From the NCBI GenBank assembly GCA_003228195.2, contig QGNO01000001.1, forward strand, positions 1 through 64,000: 64,000 bases of DNA, given 5' to 3'. Below, piece by piece: positions 28,008-37,998 of this stretch. A model generated the notes under the pieces. The model saw nothing but the letters and a program-made list of their open reading frames with translations, searched no databases and was not told the origin of the DNA. Numbering within the stretch: the first letter of the stretch is position 1; every line of letters starts with the position of its first letter. The position numbers and the translations under genes were made by a program. The stretch comes from Chloroflexota bacterium (GTDB lineage Bacteria > Chloroflexota > Dehalococcoidia > Lucifugimonadales > QGNO01).

Positions 28008-28771
28008 GATGATTCTGGGGATTCTTTTTGTAGTTCCTCTATCATTTTTTCGAGTTCCCCAAGGCCGTCCAAATTCTCATCTACTATTTTGTAACATCGG
28101 TCAAGGTAAAATTGTGCGAGCTTAGAGTTGTTTGGTCCAGGTTGGCTAACCGCATCTACTATTTGGGGTATGTGGTACTTTTCCGGCAAGTGTTTTGTTA
28201 GCAGAGTGATTTCACCTTCGGACTCCTCTATAAGGCGCTTGTCAGCCCCCTCAACGGCAAACTGGAGTTTGCTAAGTAATTTGGCCAGTTCTCCCAATTT
28301 GTCTCTTTCACTCATTAGTGAAAGCATAACCTCGCCGACGTCCAAGTCTGAGCTTGAATCTATTGGAGAAGAATTACTACTATCTGACATCGACATGTGC
28401 TGAATAGCATTTTGGTACATTGATGCGTATGTTTGAACCGCGTCATTAACCTGATTTGCTGCGTCTAGTGGGTCATCTTCCCGGACGTTTCCGGCATATA
28501 TAAGATCGTCACCACGAAAGTCTGCAAGGCGCTCAAGATATTCGAAATGTGGTACTTCTTCAGGGACTGGAGGAATTGCGAAAGATGAGAACTCATCAAT
28601 CCCAGACGATTTCATTTGAGACGCAAGGAAGGGAGGCACATATTTGCTGATGTCCAGCTCAAGCGGCAACACTGCCAAGTATGTTGCCAGGATTTTTTCC
28701 CCAGCTAGGTAGTAAAGTAGTGCATGACCTTTGGGTTGGTCTTTGCTCCCTTTCTCGAAAGTTAAGTCCAT
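28004..28771 (-). CDS. Conserved protein of unknown function
   Basis: I do not recognise this 255-residue protein. It begins MDLTFEKGSKDQPKGHALLYY and contains a Pro-rich stretch (FAIPPVPEEVPHFEY) at about residues 64-78. A Ser/Asp-rich linker lies near residues 127-143, and the rest is mainly charged helix with a Glu/Lys-rich C-terminus that could form a coiled coil. No signal peptide or membrane segment is apparent. The four-base overlap with the AlaX gene implies coupled translation. Confidence 0.8.
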   Translation of the reverse strand: MDLTFEKGSKDQPKGHALLYYLAGEKILATYLAVLPLELDISKYVPPFLASQMKSSGIDEFSSFAIPPVPEEVPHFEYLERLADFRGDDLIYAGNVREDDPLDAANQVNDAVQTYASMYQNAIQHMSMSDSSNSSPIDSSSDLDVGEVMLSLMSERDKLGELAKLLSKLQFAVEGADKRLIEESEGEITLLTKHLPEKYHIPQIVDAVSQPGPNNSKLAQFYLDRCYKIVDENLDGLGELEKMIEELQKESPESS

Positions 28772-28803
28772 TAATACATCATAACCTATTTAAGTACATT
28801 TGA

Positions 28804-30417
28804 TTAACCATCGAATCGTCTTATAACTTTGCCTGGCCGCTCGTTCGTCAAGGTCCCGTTATTCACAACCTGAACACCGTTTACCATCACATGGGGAATT
28901 CCAGTTGCATAGCTGTGAGGACTGGCGAATGTGGCTGTGTCCATAATTTTTGCTGGGTCGAAAATTACTATATCGGCCCAAAAGCCTGGCAATATCGCAC
29001 CTCTTTGGGAGAGGTTCAGGCGAGAGGCCGGCAGTGATGTCATTTTGCGAATTGCCTCCTCAAGTGAAACGACGCATCTTTCCCTCACGTACCTGGCGAG
29101 AAACCTGGGGAATGTCCCGTAGCTTCTAGGGTGTGGCTTGCCAGTGGATAAGACCCCCGACGTTTTGATGGAAGATCCATCGCTGGCTACAGAAACCCAC
29201 TTACCTTGGGCAATTATCTCCACGTCTGGCTCATCCATGGAGTGAAGGATTACAGACGTTTCGCTTTCTCGGTAAATCATGATTGCAACTTCGCTAGGAC
29301 TATTGCCTAGCTTCTCGGCAATTTCAGCAAGATTCTTCCCTTCCAGTGATCTGTCACTAGGGTAATTAGCAATTACTATCTTGTCTGCCCCGCCACGACG
29401 CTCGATGTCAGCGGCTATACCTTCCACTATCGACGGATACAGAGATTCATCAGAGAGTTTTTTCAGAGTTCCTTCGCGGCCTCCTGTCTGTGTCCATCTC
29501 GGGAAGATTGCACCGGTAATATTTGTGCTGCCCGCTGTGTAAGGGTACTGATCACCAGCGACATCTATGGATTCGTTTCTGGCATGTTCTATGCGGGACA
29601 GTAGTTCAGCCGCCTGCCCCCAAGTTTCAGGGCCGAGGCACTTCAAGTGAGATATTTGCACCCGCGCCCCAGAAAGCCTGCCGATGGAGATGCTCTCTTC
29701 AATCGAGCCTATGAGGCTGATGGAGTAATTGCTCTCATCACGCATGTGAGTCGAATAAAGCTTGTTTTTTTTAGCTGCTTCACGAGCTAGGACTACTATT
29801 TCATCCGTTCTAGCATAACTTCCCGGTGCATAGAAAAGGCCAGTAGAAAAACCAAGTGCTCCCGCGTCTAGGCTTTCCGAAACTAGTGTCGCCATACTTG
29901 TTATTTCATCGACTGTTGGGGCACGGTCATCAAAGCCTATAACACCGGCACGGATCGTCCCATGGCCTACCTGAGACGCTATGTTTAAGGTAGACCCTTT
30001 GGAGTCCAATGTGTCCATATAATCGCCGAAGGACCTCCAGTGAAGGGTATTCTCAGGCTGGTTAATCGCAATGTCTGGACCGTACATTTGCCAGCGCTGC
30101 TCAGATTGTTCGACCGCGGCTCCTTGTACTGGGGCACAGAAGCTCATGCCGCAATTGCCAGCTAATTCTAGGGTACAGCCTTGTCGGACTTTACTGTCTG
30201 CGCTGGGGTCTATAAGAAACGAGGCGTCACTATGAGTGTGTAGATCAATAAAACCTGGTGAGACGGTCAGCCCTGAGGCATCGATAATGCTTGCAGCTTC
30301 AGATTCGAGTTTGCCTATCGCGACGATCCGCCCGTTGGCGATTCCTATGTCGGCCGAATACGATTGAAAGCCCCTACCGTCAATTATTGCACCGTTGACT
30401 ATCTTTAAATCGTACAT
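28804..30417 (-). CDS. N-acyl-D-amino-acid deacylase (D-aminoacylase) family
   Basis: The 537-residue amidohydrolase has the composite beta-sandwich/TIM-barrel layout of D-aminoacylases. The metal motif is IDLHTHSDASFL, followed by GNCGMSFCAPV, YSTHMRDESN, QISHLKC and the C-terminal ASDGSSIKTSGVL. The family hydrolyses N-acyl-D-amino acids or related cyclic amides and ureides. The precise substrate is unknown. It is 32 bases upstream of the unknown gene and 86 bases downstream of the SPFH gene on the same strand. Confidence 0.88.
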   Translation of the reverse strand: MYDLKIVNGAIIDGRGFQSYSADIGIANGRIVAIGKLESEAASIIDASGLTVSPGFIDLHTHSDASFLIDPSADSKVRQGCTLELAGNCGMSFCAPVQGAAVEQSEQRWQMYGPDIAINQPENTLHWRSFGDYMDTLDSKGSTLNIASQVGHGTIRAGVIGFDDRAPTVDEITSMATLVSESLDAGALGFSTGLFYAPGSYARTDEIVVLAREAAKKNKLYSTHMRDESNYSISLIGSIEESISIGRLSGARVQISHLKCLGPETWGQAAELLSRIEHARNESIDVAGDQYPYTAGSTNITGAIFPRWTQTGGREGTLKKLSDESLYPSIVEGIAADIERRGGADKIVIANYPSDRSLEGKNLAEIAEKLGNSPSEVAIMIYRESETSVILHSMDEPDVEIIAQGKWVSVASDGSSIKTSGVLSTGKPHPRSYGTFPRFLARYVRERCVVSLEEAIRKMTSLPASRLNLSQRGAILPGFWADIVIFDPAKIMDTATFASPHSYATGIPHVMVNGVQVVNNGTLTNERPGKVIRRFDG

Positions 30418-30503
30418 TGCCTCTCCTCAGGGGTTGCCAAAAGTCACCGTTAATGCTGTTCAATTGCGGTTGCCAGCTAGGATTTCTGAATTACAGTGGG
30501 TTC

Positions 30504-31364
30504 CTATTCTGTATAGGAATCCCCGCTCTTGGTATTGCTCATGAAGTTGCTTAACATACTAGTAAACTCCAAGGGGAAGATGAATTTGGTAGCTTCTCCC
30601 TCACCCAATTTTTCGAGTGTCTCAAAGTACTCTAGGCTCATAGTTCGTCCGTCTATTCCCTGTGCTACGTTATTTACCTCTGTTAGTGCTTGCGCTTGTC
30701 CTTCCGAAATTAGTATGGCAGCTTGGCGATTTCCTTCAGCCTTTAGTATCGCTGCTTCTCTCTCTCCCTGTGCAGAAAGGATAGCCGCTTGTTTCTCACC
30801 TTCAGCCCGGTTGATTTGAGCTTGCCTGTGCCCCTCAGATTCAGTGATATCTGCAGTTTTTATGGCAGCGGCTGATTTTTCACGTTCCATAGCATTCTTG
30901 ACGCCATCCGGCGGGTCGATTTCGTTAATAGCTACCCCTTGAACTTTCACACCCCACCTAGGAGTGTTTTCATCCAGCGCTGATTGTAACTGGCTTTGAA
31001 TGCGTTCCCTTTCTGAAAGGGCCTCACCGAGTGTGACGTTACCCAAAATAGCCCGCAGTTCTCCCATCGCCAAATTCCTTACCGCGAGTCTATGGTCCGC
31101 TACTACCAAGACAGCCTTGTCAGCTTCTTCGGGGATTACACGGTAGTAGAGGACGAAGTCCATATTTACAACAACATTGTCCTTCGTTATATATTGCTGT
31201 GTGGGCACACGCTCTGGAATCTCACGAGTGTCAATCACAATACCAGTTTCAAGGAGGGGTATTAGAAAATGGAACCCCGGACCTTTTATACTTCCGACGT
31301 ACCGGCCCAAGCGTAACTTAACCATTCGTTGATACTGATTGACTATGATTATTCCAGTTGCCAT
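30504..31364 (-). CDS. SPFH/band 7 (stomatin-like) protein
   Basis: The 286-residue product has the SPFH domain (GRYVGSIKGPGFHFLIPLLE, DTREIPERVPTQQYITKDNV). A helical stretch of repeated Ala-Glu heptads follows (AEGEKQAAILSAQGEREAAI), as in flotillin/stomatin proteins. The chosen start at 31364 has GGGGGA upstream; a longer frame to 31403 adds a non-conserved segment. It lies downstream of an NfeD gene, the classic NfeD-stomatin pair, and probably scaffolds a membrane microdomain. Confidence 0.92.
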   Translation of the reverse strand: MATGIIIVNQYQRMVKLRLGRYVGSIKGPGFHFLIPLLETGIVIDTREIPERVPTQQYITKDNVVVNMDFVLYYRVIPEEADKAVLVVADHRLAVRNLAMGELRAILGNVTLGEALSERERIQSQLQSALDENTPRWGVKVQGVAINEIDPPDGVKNAMEREKSAAAIKTADITESEGHRQAQINRAEGEKQAAILSAQGEREAAILKAEGNRQAAILISEGQAQALTEVNNVAQGIDGRTMSLEYFETLEKLGEGEATKFIFPLEFTSMLSNFMSNTKSGDSYTE

Positions 31365-31451
31365 TTGATTCCCCCCTACGAATTTGTCTTTACAGACTAT
31401 CATTGCATGGATGCCACAGTCTATTTGCCAGAGATTTGCTTATCAGTCTGA

Positions 31452-32855
31452 TTATAATCTTGAGACCGTCAGCACTATGCCATCCACTTTAACCACCTTA
31501 ACTCGCACCCCACTGCTTATCAGATCGCCTTCTTCGTCGGATATGGCTGTCCATAGTTCATTTCTCGCGTGAACCGTTCCTTTAGGGTTTAAATCAGTGG
31601 CGACTGTTGCAATTTCTCCTGTAGGCGGAACAACAGGAGTATCATGTTCCCCATCTCTCGATTTATATGCGAACCAGGATAAGATCCCCCCAATTAACCC
31701 AACAGTTGACACGACAGGTATGAGCACCCAAAGGCTGACTGACACAGACAGTTGAGACATGGGTGAGCCAGTTCCAGTGTGAAAAAATAACAACAGACCG
31801 CCAATACAGAAACTTATTATCGCCCCAACGCCCAGAACACCAAAGCCGGCAACATAAACTTCCAATGTTCCCAGTGCTATTGCAAAAGCGATTAATACAG
31901 CACCAGCCCAATTTACTGGCAAGTTTCCCAAGCTAACCCAAGCTAGTATTAATAGTATGACCCCAGTTACTCCAGGATAGATATTCCCTGGATTATAAAG
32001 CTCTGCGATTACACCTATACCACCCAAAGTAAGCAACAAGAATGATATGTTTGGATCTGCAAGGAAATTGAGGAACTTTTCTACTAAGCTCATGTTCAAC
32101 CTATTGATGCTGAGTCCCGCTGTTTCTATAGTAACTTTTGCACCATCTGGAGGCTTCACTATTGTTTGTAAGCCATCCAGCTTAACAATCAGATCATCCA
32201 AATCACTGGCTAGTAAGTCGATGACATTTTCTTCTAAGGCTTCTGAGGCTGTATAGGACAAAGACTGCAATACGGTGGCCTCCAGCTTTTCTGTGTTTCT
32301 ACCCCTGAGCGTAGCTATGCTACGCATTTCAGCTGCCGCGTCATTAAACACCTTGGCTTTTTGAGTATCCGTTAGCTCCTCGCCAGTTCCACTAACTGGG
32401 CTTGCGGCCCCTATATTTGTGCCAGGCGCCATCGCGGAAAAGTTTGCAGCAGAAGCAATAAATGTTCCTGCTGATCCCGCTTGAGCTCCACGGGGACTGA
32501 CGTAGACTACAGATGGTACTTCGGCTTCAAGTAGGTGTTGAGTGATGTCACGGGTCGAGCTAAGTAACCCCCCAGGCGTATCGAGTTCAATTATTATTAA
32601 TTCAGCCCCATCGCCTGTTGCTTTTTCGACGCCTCTTTTAATGAACCCTTCAGATATTGGATGTACAATTCCATCAATCTCTAACACAAGAACGTGTCCT
32701 TGCTGAGCGAGTGCAGGTCCAGTAAGTCCTGCCACTATACAAATGATGGAGAAAAAGAGCACTAGCAAGCGTTTTATTCTTATTTGTGTTACGAATATGC
32801 CGTCCATTCCATATAGCTTATCATTACTGTTGACACCATCAATTTTGGGGGACAT
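31452..32855 (-). CDS. NfeD family protein with ClpP-class protease domain
   Basis: This 467-residue long-form NfeD has three parts. A signal/anchor segment lies at about residues 28-50. A ClpP-like serine protease domain follows (IIIELDTPGGLLSSTRDITQ and SPRGAQAGSAGTFIASAA, where the Ser of AGSAG is the likely nucleophile). Several membrane helices come next, and a soluble OB-fold end (NPKGTVHARNELWTAISD). Long NfeD proteins cleave or regulate their stomatin partner. The start ATG 32855 has AAAGGGA upstream. The SPFH gene follows 87 bases later. Confidence 0.92.
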   Translation of the reverse strand: MSPKIDGVNSNDKLYGMDGIFVTQIRIKRLLVLFFSIICIVAGLTGPALAQQGHVLVLEIDGIVHPISEGFIKRGVEKATGDGAELIIIELDTPGGLLSSTRDITQHLLEAEVPSVVYVSPRGAQAGSAGTFIASAANFSAMAPGTNIGAASPVSGTGEELTDTQKAKVFNDAAAEMRSIATLRGRNTEKLEATVLQSLSYTASEALEENVIDLLASDLDDLIVKLDGLQTIVKPPDGAKVTIETAGLSINRLNMSLVEKFLNFLADPNISFLLLTLGGIGVIAELYNPGNIYPGVTGVILLILAWVSLGNLPVNWAGAVLIAFAIALGTLEVYVAGFGVLGVGAIISFCIGGLLLFFHTGTGSPMSQLSVSVSLWVLIPVVSTVGLIGGILSWFAYKSRDGEHDTPVVPPTGEIATVATDLNPKGTVHARNELWTAISDEEGDLISSGVRVKVVKVDGIVLTVSRL

Positions 32856-32893
32856 AATTCCCTTTTAAGAGAGTGATACAGGAGCTTTATAAT

Positions 32894-33874
32894 ATGAAAC
32901 CCAGGTTTGAATCTGACACATCAGACTTGAACTGTACCATAGTGGGGTCTACCGGATCAGCATCTAAGGATGGCGTTCCTTTTATAGCAAGTACAAGTGA
33001 CGATCCATTCACGACCAGGACCAAGTTGGTTGTAGAGGAACCTTCAGATGGGTACAGATTTGTTGCCACGCAAATAGTGACTTTACCAGGATACGATCCA
33101 GTGGAATTTCAACATATGCATACTCGTGGAGTTAATGACAAAGGCTTCGCTTATGTATGGTCCGGTGCGCCTCCTAATACGCAATATGAGCCTGACTATA
33201 GAGACGCGTTTGGCATACCATTTGATCAGTTTGGGAGAATGTTGTTGGGTAAAGCAGCGTCCGTGCAAGAGGGGATAAGTATTTTTGAAAACAATCCTAG
33301 GGCAATTCATGGAAACTTTCTTTTGGCCGATTCATTGGGAGAAATTGCCATCATCGAAGTGAGTACACAATCCATGCATGTTGAGACAAGCACTTCTGAT
33401 GGCTGGATTGCAAGGAGCAATCATTGGGTTTCTGAGGAAATGGGATATAAGGGTCGTTCATCTGGAGATCAAAGTTCTAGCGGTGTACGTCTTGGTAGAG
33501 CGACCGAGTTAATGGCGAACGGAGCAGGTAGGATAGATGTAGCTTACCTTTCAGAATTATATAGAGACCACGAGACCTTGGGTGAAACTGGGTGGTCCAT
33601 ATGCGCACATGGACACACAAAATCTTCGGACGGTGAACGGAGTGGAACTGTCAGCTCTGAAATATTAGAGCCGACTACACGTACATTTAATTACTGCTAC
33701 GGGTGGCCTTGTGGTGGAATAGCAGAATACGATAAAGAGCAACAATACCAAGAGTTCTCATGGGGTCACTATTTGCCATTCAAACTTGATTATTTGGAGC
33801 CAGGTGAATATGTGTCTCCTTATGGCAGGCTCACGCCTCTGGCGGTGAAATATTTGGCTCTAATGGGCAAATAG
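32894..33874 (+). CDS. Ntn-hydrolase (acyltransferase/C45-C69-like)
   Basis: The 326-residue product resembles N-terminal-nucleophile hydrolases of the acyl-CoA:6-APA acyltransferase/dipeptidase group. A Cys near the N-terminus (LNCTIVGSTGSASKDG) would become the nucleophile after cleavage, and GNFLLADSLGEIAIIEV and ARSNHW are family-like. It probably hydrolyses an amide bond; the substrate is unknown. I start at ATG 32894, nine bases after GGAG; the GTG at 32873 overlaps that site. It diverges from nfeD. Confidence 0.75.
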   Translation: MKPRFESDTSDLNCTIVGSTGSASKDGVPFIASTSDDPFTTRTKLVVEEPSDGYRFVATQIVTLPGYDPVEFQHMHTRGVNDKGFAYVWSGAPPNTQYEPDYRDAFGIPFDQFGRMLLGKAASVQEGISIFENNPRAIHGNFLLADSLGEIAIIEVSTQSMHVETSTSDGWIARSNHWVSEEMGYKGRSSGDQSSSGVRLGRATELMANGAGRIDVAYLSELYRDHETLGETGWSICAHGHTKSSDGERSGTVSSEILEPTTRTFNYCYGWPCGGIAEYDKEQQYQEFSWGHYLPFKLDYLEPGEYVSPYGRLTPLAVKYLALMGK

Positions 33875-33943
33875 AGCCACAGTAAATGAGTAAGTTTTTA
33901 AGAATCAGCTACTTATAAAGAACTTTTCAACACTGTCAGCTTT

Positions 33944-34744
33944 TCACTTGGTTCTTAAAAGGTTCACCAGATTTTTCGTAGTAGCCTTCGCGACCGTTTC
34001 CAGGCTCAACCCTTTCAGCTCAGCAATTTTCATAGCTATTGCCTTGACATCTTTTGGCTCTGTCCACCTCGATCTGTTCCGCTTGAAATATTGCGGATAG
34101 GAGTCTGTTTCTAGGACTATATGATCTAAAGGAATACTCTTAACAGTTTCCTGAAGTTGTGGTATTCGGAGCAGTGGCTTGCCAATGGACACCAGCAAGT
34201 CGAGGTCGAAGCAGACTTGGGCCACGGCCTCGTCCCATTGGAAGTAGTGCATAGCTCCTCCAACTTCTTGTATTTTTTCTTCACGAAGCACTGCAAGTGT
34301 CTTATAATGATCTATTGACCTGCCTGGATGCTCCCGAGAATGAAATATGACAGGTAAAGCTAGTTCACGTGCGAGCCTGATTTGCTTTCTGAGAACTTGT
34401 ATTTGGAGGCTTATATTAGGCATGCCAGGGCTGAAATCTAAGCCTATCTCGCTTATGCAGACCACTTTTGTATTAGCTGCTGCCATGGATTTAAATCTAT
34501 TGTAACTCGCTAAAGTCATTGGTTCTTTTATGTCCATTGGATGGATTCCTATCCCCGCAAAAACAGAATCATGGCTATTGGCAATCTCTATGCATTTTCG
34601 TGAAGATTCTTCTGTTACACCAGCCGCAATTATGAGATCGACTCCAGCGTCAATTGCGCTTCCTAGGATTCCAAGAATCTCTGAAGGGTCGAATTGATCC
34701 AAATGAGTGTGTGAGTCAGCTAGATATCCATTCATGGTTGACAA
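33944..34744 (-). CDS. TatD-family metal-dependent hydrolase
   Basis: The 266-residue TIM-barrel hydrolase has LADSHTHLDQF at the N-terminus, GIGIHPMDIKE, CISEIGLDFSPG, PVIFHSREH and the C-terminal VLETDSYPQYFKRNR. TatD-family proteins are Mg-dependent DNases or related phosphoesterases, and the metal ligands are in these motifs. The start is ATG 34744, with an internal ATG at codon 4 as an alternative. It lies 39 bases downstream of an MFS transporter gene. Confidence 0.9.
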   Translation of the reverse strand: MSTMNGYLADSHTHLDQFDPSEILGILGSAIDAGVDLIIAAGVTEESSRKCIEIANSHDSVFAGIGIHPMDIKEPMTLASYNRFKSMAAANTKVVCISEIGLDFSPGMPNISLQIQVLRKQIRLARELALPVIFHSREHPGRSIDHYKTLAVLREEKIQEVGGAMHYFQWDEAVAQVCFDLDLLVSIGKPLLRIPQLQETVKSIPLDHIVLETDSYPQYFKRNRSRWTEPKDVKAIAMKIAELKGLSLETVAKATTKNLVNLLRTK

Positions 34745-34783
34745 TTAACTATACCTAGTCATAAATGAGTCCTTTAGTAGAAA

Positions 34784-36076
34784 CTAACGTTCATCGGGGT
34801 TCGCAAAATTGTATGGAATGGGAGGTTTTGCGAACCATATCAATATCGCTGACATTAAATAAAGTCCTATGAAAGCGGCATATGCTGGTCTGTACGAGCC
34901 GGTAAGATCGAAAACGAGATTTATCAATACGGGTCCGCCACCTGATATTAATACTTGCAAAGGCAGTGAAGTAGAACGAACAGTTCCTAGGGTCAATCTA
35001 CCGTAGTAATTAGCCCATAAGACTTCTTGAATTATCATCATTCCAGTAAAGCCTGCACCGTAGACTACTATACCAAACCATAGCATTGCATTTGTGTCAG
35101 CTAAAGTTAATAAAGCTGTCGCCAGTAATTGAATTAAGAAAGGAATTACTCTTATTGTTGGTAAGTGAACGTGTTCGCTGAGCATGCCCCACATAGGGGT
35201 AACTAAAATTGTTGCAACCGATCTAGCCATAAGCATTAATGCTATGGCTGCTGCTCCAAATCCCAAGTCTTCTGCATAAGGAGCAATACTTATATTTACG
35301 CCTTGAAACGCGAACATGGAAGAAGAGATTGCTGTGATAAGCAGCCAGAAGGCAGGAGTTCTGACGACTTGCCTTCGTGTCCAAACTGCCTCTTTAGTTG
35401 AATCGTATTGGACACTTTTCTCGGGTTGTAAATTGCTGTAATCATTGCTATTCACTACTTCGCCATCGGGTTTTAATCCCATGTCTTCGGGTCTGCGCTT
35501 CATTATTAAAGCGGACGGAATAACAACCACTAACCACGCAAGAACTGCAAAGAATATCCACGCCGTTTGCCATCCCCATACTGCAATGACTGCTACAGTT
35601 ATTGGTGAAATTATCAACATCCCGGTACTTGTTCCCATGCCAGCTAAGGCGATTGCTCGACCTCTGCGTACCACGAACCAATTTGAAATCGTTGTGTTAG
35701 TTACCAACATGCTAACTAGTGAGAAGCCTATAGCCATGAATATGCCCCTCACTAAATAAAACTGCCATAAATTGGTCATGGCACTTAGGCCCATGAAACC
35801 CAGGCTAAGAATTATCCCACCGACTACCAATATCCAACGGGAACCGTAGCGGTCCAACAACGTCCCTACAATTGGAGAAGTTATCCCTTCGAATAGTCTG
35901 GATAGGGTCAGGACTCCTGCGATGCTGGTCCTAGACCAACCAAGTTGCGCATTAAGAGGCGTGAAAAAAAGCCCAAGAATCGATGCATTGCCGCTCGCAA
36001 ATGAAAATCGTGACAGAAACGCAGCTCCAATTATGTTCCACCCGTAAAAGTAGCCCGAATTATTCTTTGCTTTCAT
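34784..36076 (-). CDS. Major facilitator superfamily transporter
   Basis: The 430-residue protein has about twelve transmembrane helices and the MFS loop motif GTLLDRYGSRWILVVGG between helices 2 and 3. A hydrophilic central loop follows helix 6 (around KRRPEDMGLKPDGEVVNS), a layout seen in MFS members of the monocarboxylate/oxalate-formate type. The substrate is unknown. It lies between a second MFS gene upstream (104-base gap) and tatD downstream. Confidence 0.9.
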   Translation of the reverse strand: MKAKNNSGYFYGWNIIGAAFLSRFSFASGNASILGLFFTPLNAQLGWSRTSIAGVLTLSRLFEGITSPIVGTLLDRYGSRWILVVGGIILSLGFMGLSAMTNLWQFYLVRGIFMAIGFSLVSMLVTNTTISNWFVVRRGRAIALAGMGTSTGMLIISPITVAVIAVWGWQTAWIFFAVLAWLVVVIPSALIMKRRPEDMGLKPDGEVVNSNDYSNLQPEKSVQYDSTKEAVWTRRQVVRTPAFWLLITAISSSMFAFQGVNISIAPYAEDLGFGAAAIALMLMARSVATILVTPMWGMLSEHVHLPTIRVIPFLIQLLATALLTLADTNAMLWFGIVVYGAGFTGMMIIQEVLWANYYGRLTLGTVRSTSLPLQVLISGGGPVLINLVFDLTGSYRPAYAAFIGLYLMSAILIWFAKPPIPYNFANPDER

Positions 36077-36180
36077 TAAATTTCCAAGGTAATAATACTT
36101 TTGAGCCTTATGTAAGTATCAGTTACGTTCAAATAACGACTGCAGAATCACAGATGATGAGAACTTCGTTAATAACATGT

Positions 36181-37332
36181 CTAGTAGCGACTACTGGATG
36201 GTTGGTTCCTTAGCATTTCTACGAAGATAGTTATTGGTATTGCAGTGAGTGCCGCTGCAGCGCCGAAGATAAAAGGCCCTGCGCCGGCATCTCCTTGGAA
36301 TTCCAATATTACGCCGCTGCCAGTCGAGCCCGCGACCACACCCAAGGAGTAGATCGCGTAAAATACGCCGAATGCTCGACCTCGATTATGGCTTGAAGTA
36401 GCTTCGGTTAGTATTGTTTTCATTGTGGGGAAGAGCATACCGAATCCAGTGCCGAAAACTGCCATACTAATCATCGCCCCCCAAATTCCGCTCAGAAAAC
36501 TCAGTAATATCAAACCTAAGCCGATAAGCCCTAATCCGAAAGTTAATGAGACAATTCGGGTATTGGCGTCTCCTTTAGACATTAACGGGCTTATCATGGT
36601 TGCCATTCCAAAGAGTGACAAAGTGGCGAAACTTATACCTGAAGAAGAACGAGGACCGGCTTCGCTAATGACCCAGTTTGGCAGATTTGTAACTAGCGCC
36701 CCAAATCCTATAGTCATTGCTAGGGCTGCGAAATAAGCGTTGAACATCCTTCCAAAGTCGACTTTATGTTGCTCATTAGCATTGAGTGAATCGTAGCTGC
36801 TTTTCTGCGTTGTCAGTGTCTGAGTTGAGGAGTAAATGAAGCTTGCAAAAACCACTATCATTAGCAATGAACTTAATAAGAACACAGATGAATAGCCTGC
36901 AGTTTCGCTTAACCATACTGACAAGAGCGGGCCTACTACCGCGGCTATCGCTATAGGCAAGCTATTTATACCCATGCTGCTCATGATATTGCGAGATCTT
37001 GTTAAATCGCCCAAAAGTGCGAACGCTCCAGGGGCAAGCACCGAGGCGCTTAATCCGTGCAAAGCTCGAGAGACTAGCAATTGGGATGGAGATGTTGCAA
37101 AAACGTATCCCAATAATGCCAAAGAGGTCATTAATAGTCCTGCGCCCAAAGGAAGTCTGCGCCCCCACTTGTCTAGGGCGATACCGGCGACAAGATTGCC
37201 CGCCATATTGGTTAGAGAATAGGTGCCTACTATAATCCCGGTTAAGGCGGATGTTGATCCCAGACTTTTCGCGAAAGGAGCGATTATTGGGAACTGCATA
37301 AACAGATCTAGGAATGCAACTGCGGCTACCAA
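36181..37332 (-). CDS. Major facilitator superfamily transporter
   Basis: The 383-residue protein has about twelve membrane helices. The loop 2-3 MFS motif is AGIALDKWGRRLPLGAGLL and the second-half counterpart includes SSHNRGRAFGVFYAIYSLG, typical of drug or sugar efflux permeases. It starts at TTG 37332 after CTAAGG, so the start is not certain. It is not closely similar to the following MFS gene and its substrate is unknown. Confidence 0.88.
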   Translation of the reverse strand: MVAAVAFLDLFMQFPIIAPFAKSLGSTSALTGIIVGTYSLTNMAGNLVAGIALDKWGRRLPLGAGLLMTSLALLGYVFATSPSQLLVSRALHGLSASVLAPGAFALLGDLTRSRNIMSSMGINSLPIAIAAVVGPLLSVWLSETAGYSSVFLLSSLLMIVVFASFIYSSTQTLTTQKSSYDSLNANEQHKVDFGRMFNAYFAALAMTIGFGALVTNLPNWVISEAGPRSSSGISFATLSLFGMATMISPLMSKGDANTRIVSLTFGLGLIGLGLILLSFLSGIWGAMISMAVFGTGFGMLFPTMKTILTEATSSHNRGRAFGVFYAIYSLGVVAGSTGSGVILEFQGDAGAGPFIFGAAAALTAIPITIFVEMLRNQPSSSRY

Positions 37333-37538
37333 CCTTAGAATAATTGGGTTAATTGGAGTCCCTCATGTATTCTGAATGTGCGGAAAACTCCTCATTAAAA
37401 GTTGAAAGATACATTGGCAGTTATTCGAAGACAGTCTTTAAAGAATTAACCTTACATAAGCATTTCGAATCGTTTAAGTTGCTATTTTGCAACTAAAAAA
37501 GCAAGAGGATTCGATATGATTTATTAAGCCATGTGAAC

Positions 37539-37940
37539 TTATCTTGAGCTTTGTCCTCCAGGCACGAATTTCAATGAAATGGAATTTACACAATGTCGTG
37601 TATTAGTTTCTGTAAAAGCTTCCCCAATGAAAACGTGACCTAGGTGACTGTTGCAGTTGGAGCATTGAATTTCGATACGTATTCCGTCTGGGTCAGGCAG
37701 TCGGATGACAGCTCCAACTACCTCTTTATCGAAAGCGGGCCACCCACAATGGGCATCAAACTTATCTGCTGATTTATAGAGTTCCGTCTCGCATTTACGG
37801 CATATGTAAGTGCCTAGCTCGTAAAAATCATCATATTCGCCAGTAAATGGGGGTTCAGTTCCCTTTTCTTCTATGATGAAACTTTCTTCTGGAGTTAGTG
37901 GGTTGTAACTGATTTCTTTCATTAACGTACTCCTGTTCAT
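37539..37940 (-). CDS. msrB: Peptide-methionine (R)-S-oxide reductase
   Basis: The 133-residue enzyme reduces methionine-R-sulfoxide in proteins. The two CxxC zinc pairs (YICRKCE and QCSNCNSHLGHVF), the substrate motif HCGWPAFDKEV and the catalytic Cys in NTRHCVNSISLKF are all visible. Length and motif order are normal. It stands alone on the - strand between an MFS gene and the tRNA. The ~200 bases downstream (37333-37538) show only a weak inverted repeat. Confidence 0.95.
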   Translation of the reverse strand: MNRSTLMKEISYNPLTPEESFIIEEKGTEPPFTGEYDDFYELGTYICRKCETELYKSADKFDAHCGWPAFDKEVVGAVIRLPDPDGIRIEIQCSNCNSHLGHVFIGEAFTETNTRHCVNSISLKFVPGGQSSR

Positions 37941-37998
37941 TTAAATTTCGCAATACGGTGTATGTACGCCGAAGTTTTTGCTACCGGAAAGATTGGCT

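Noticed and set aside
34784-37332. The two MFS genes as a recent tandem duplication
   Set aside because: The proteins differ in length, loop structure and motif sequence, so they are not close copies.
37477-37500. Inverted repeat AGTTGC...GCAACT as a terminator downstream of msrB
   Set aside because: On the - strand the T-run comes before the stem rather than after it, and the stem is only six pairs.
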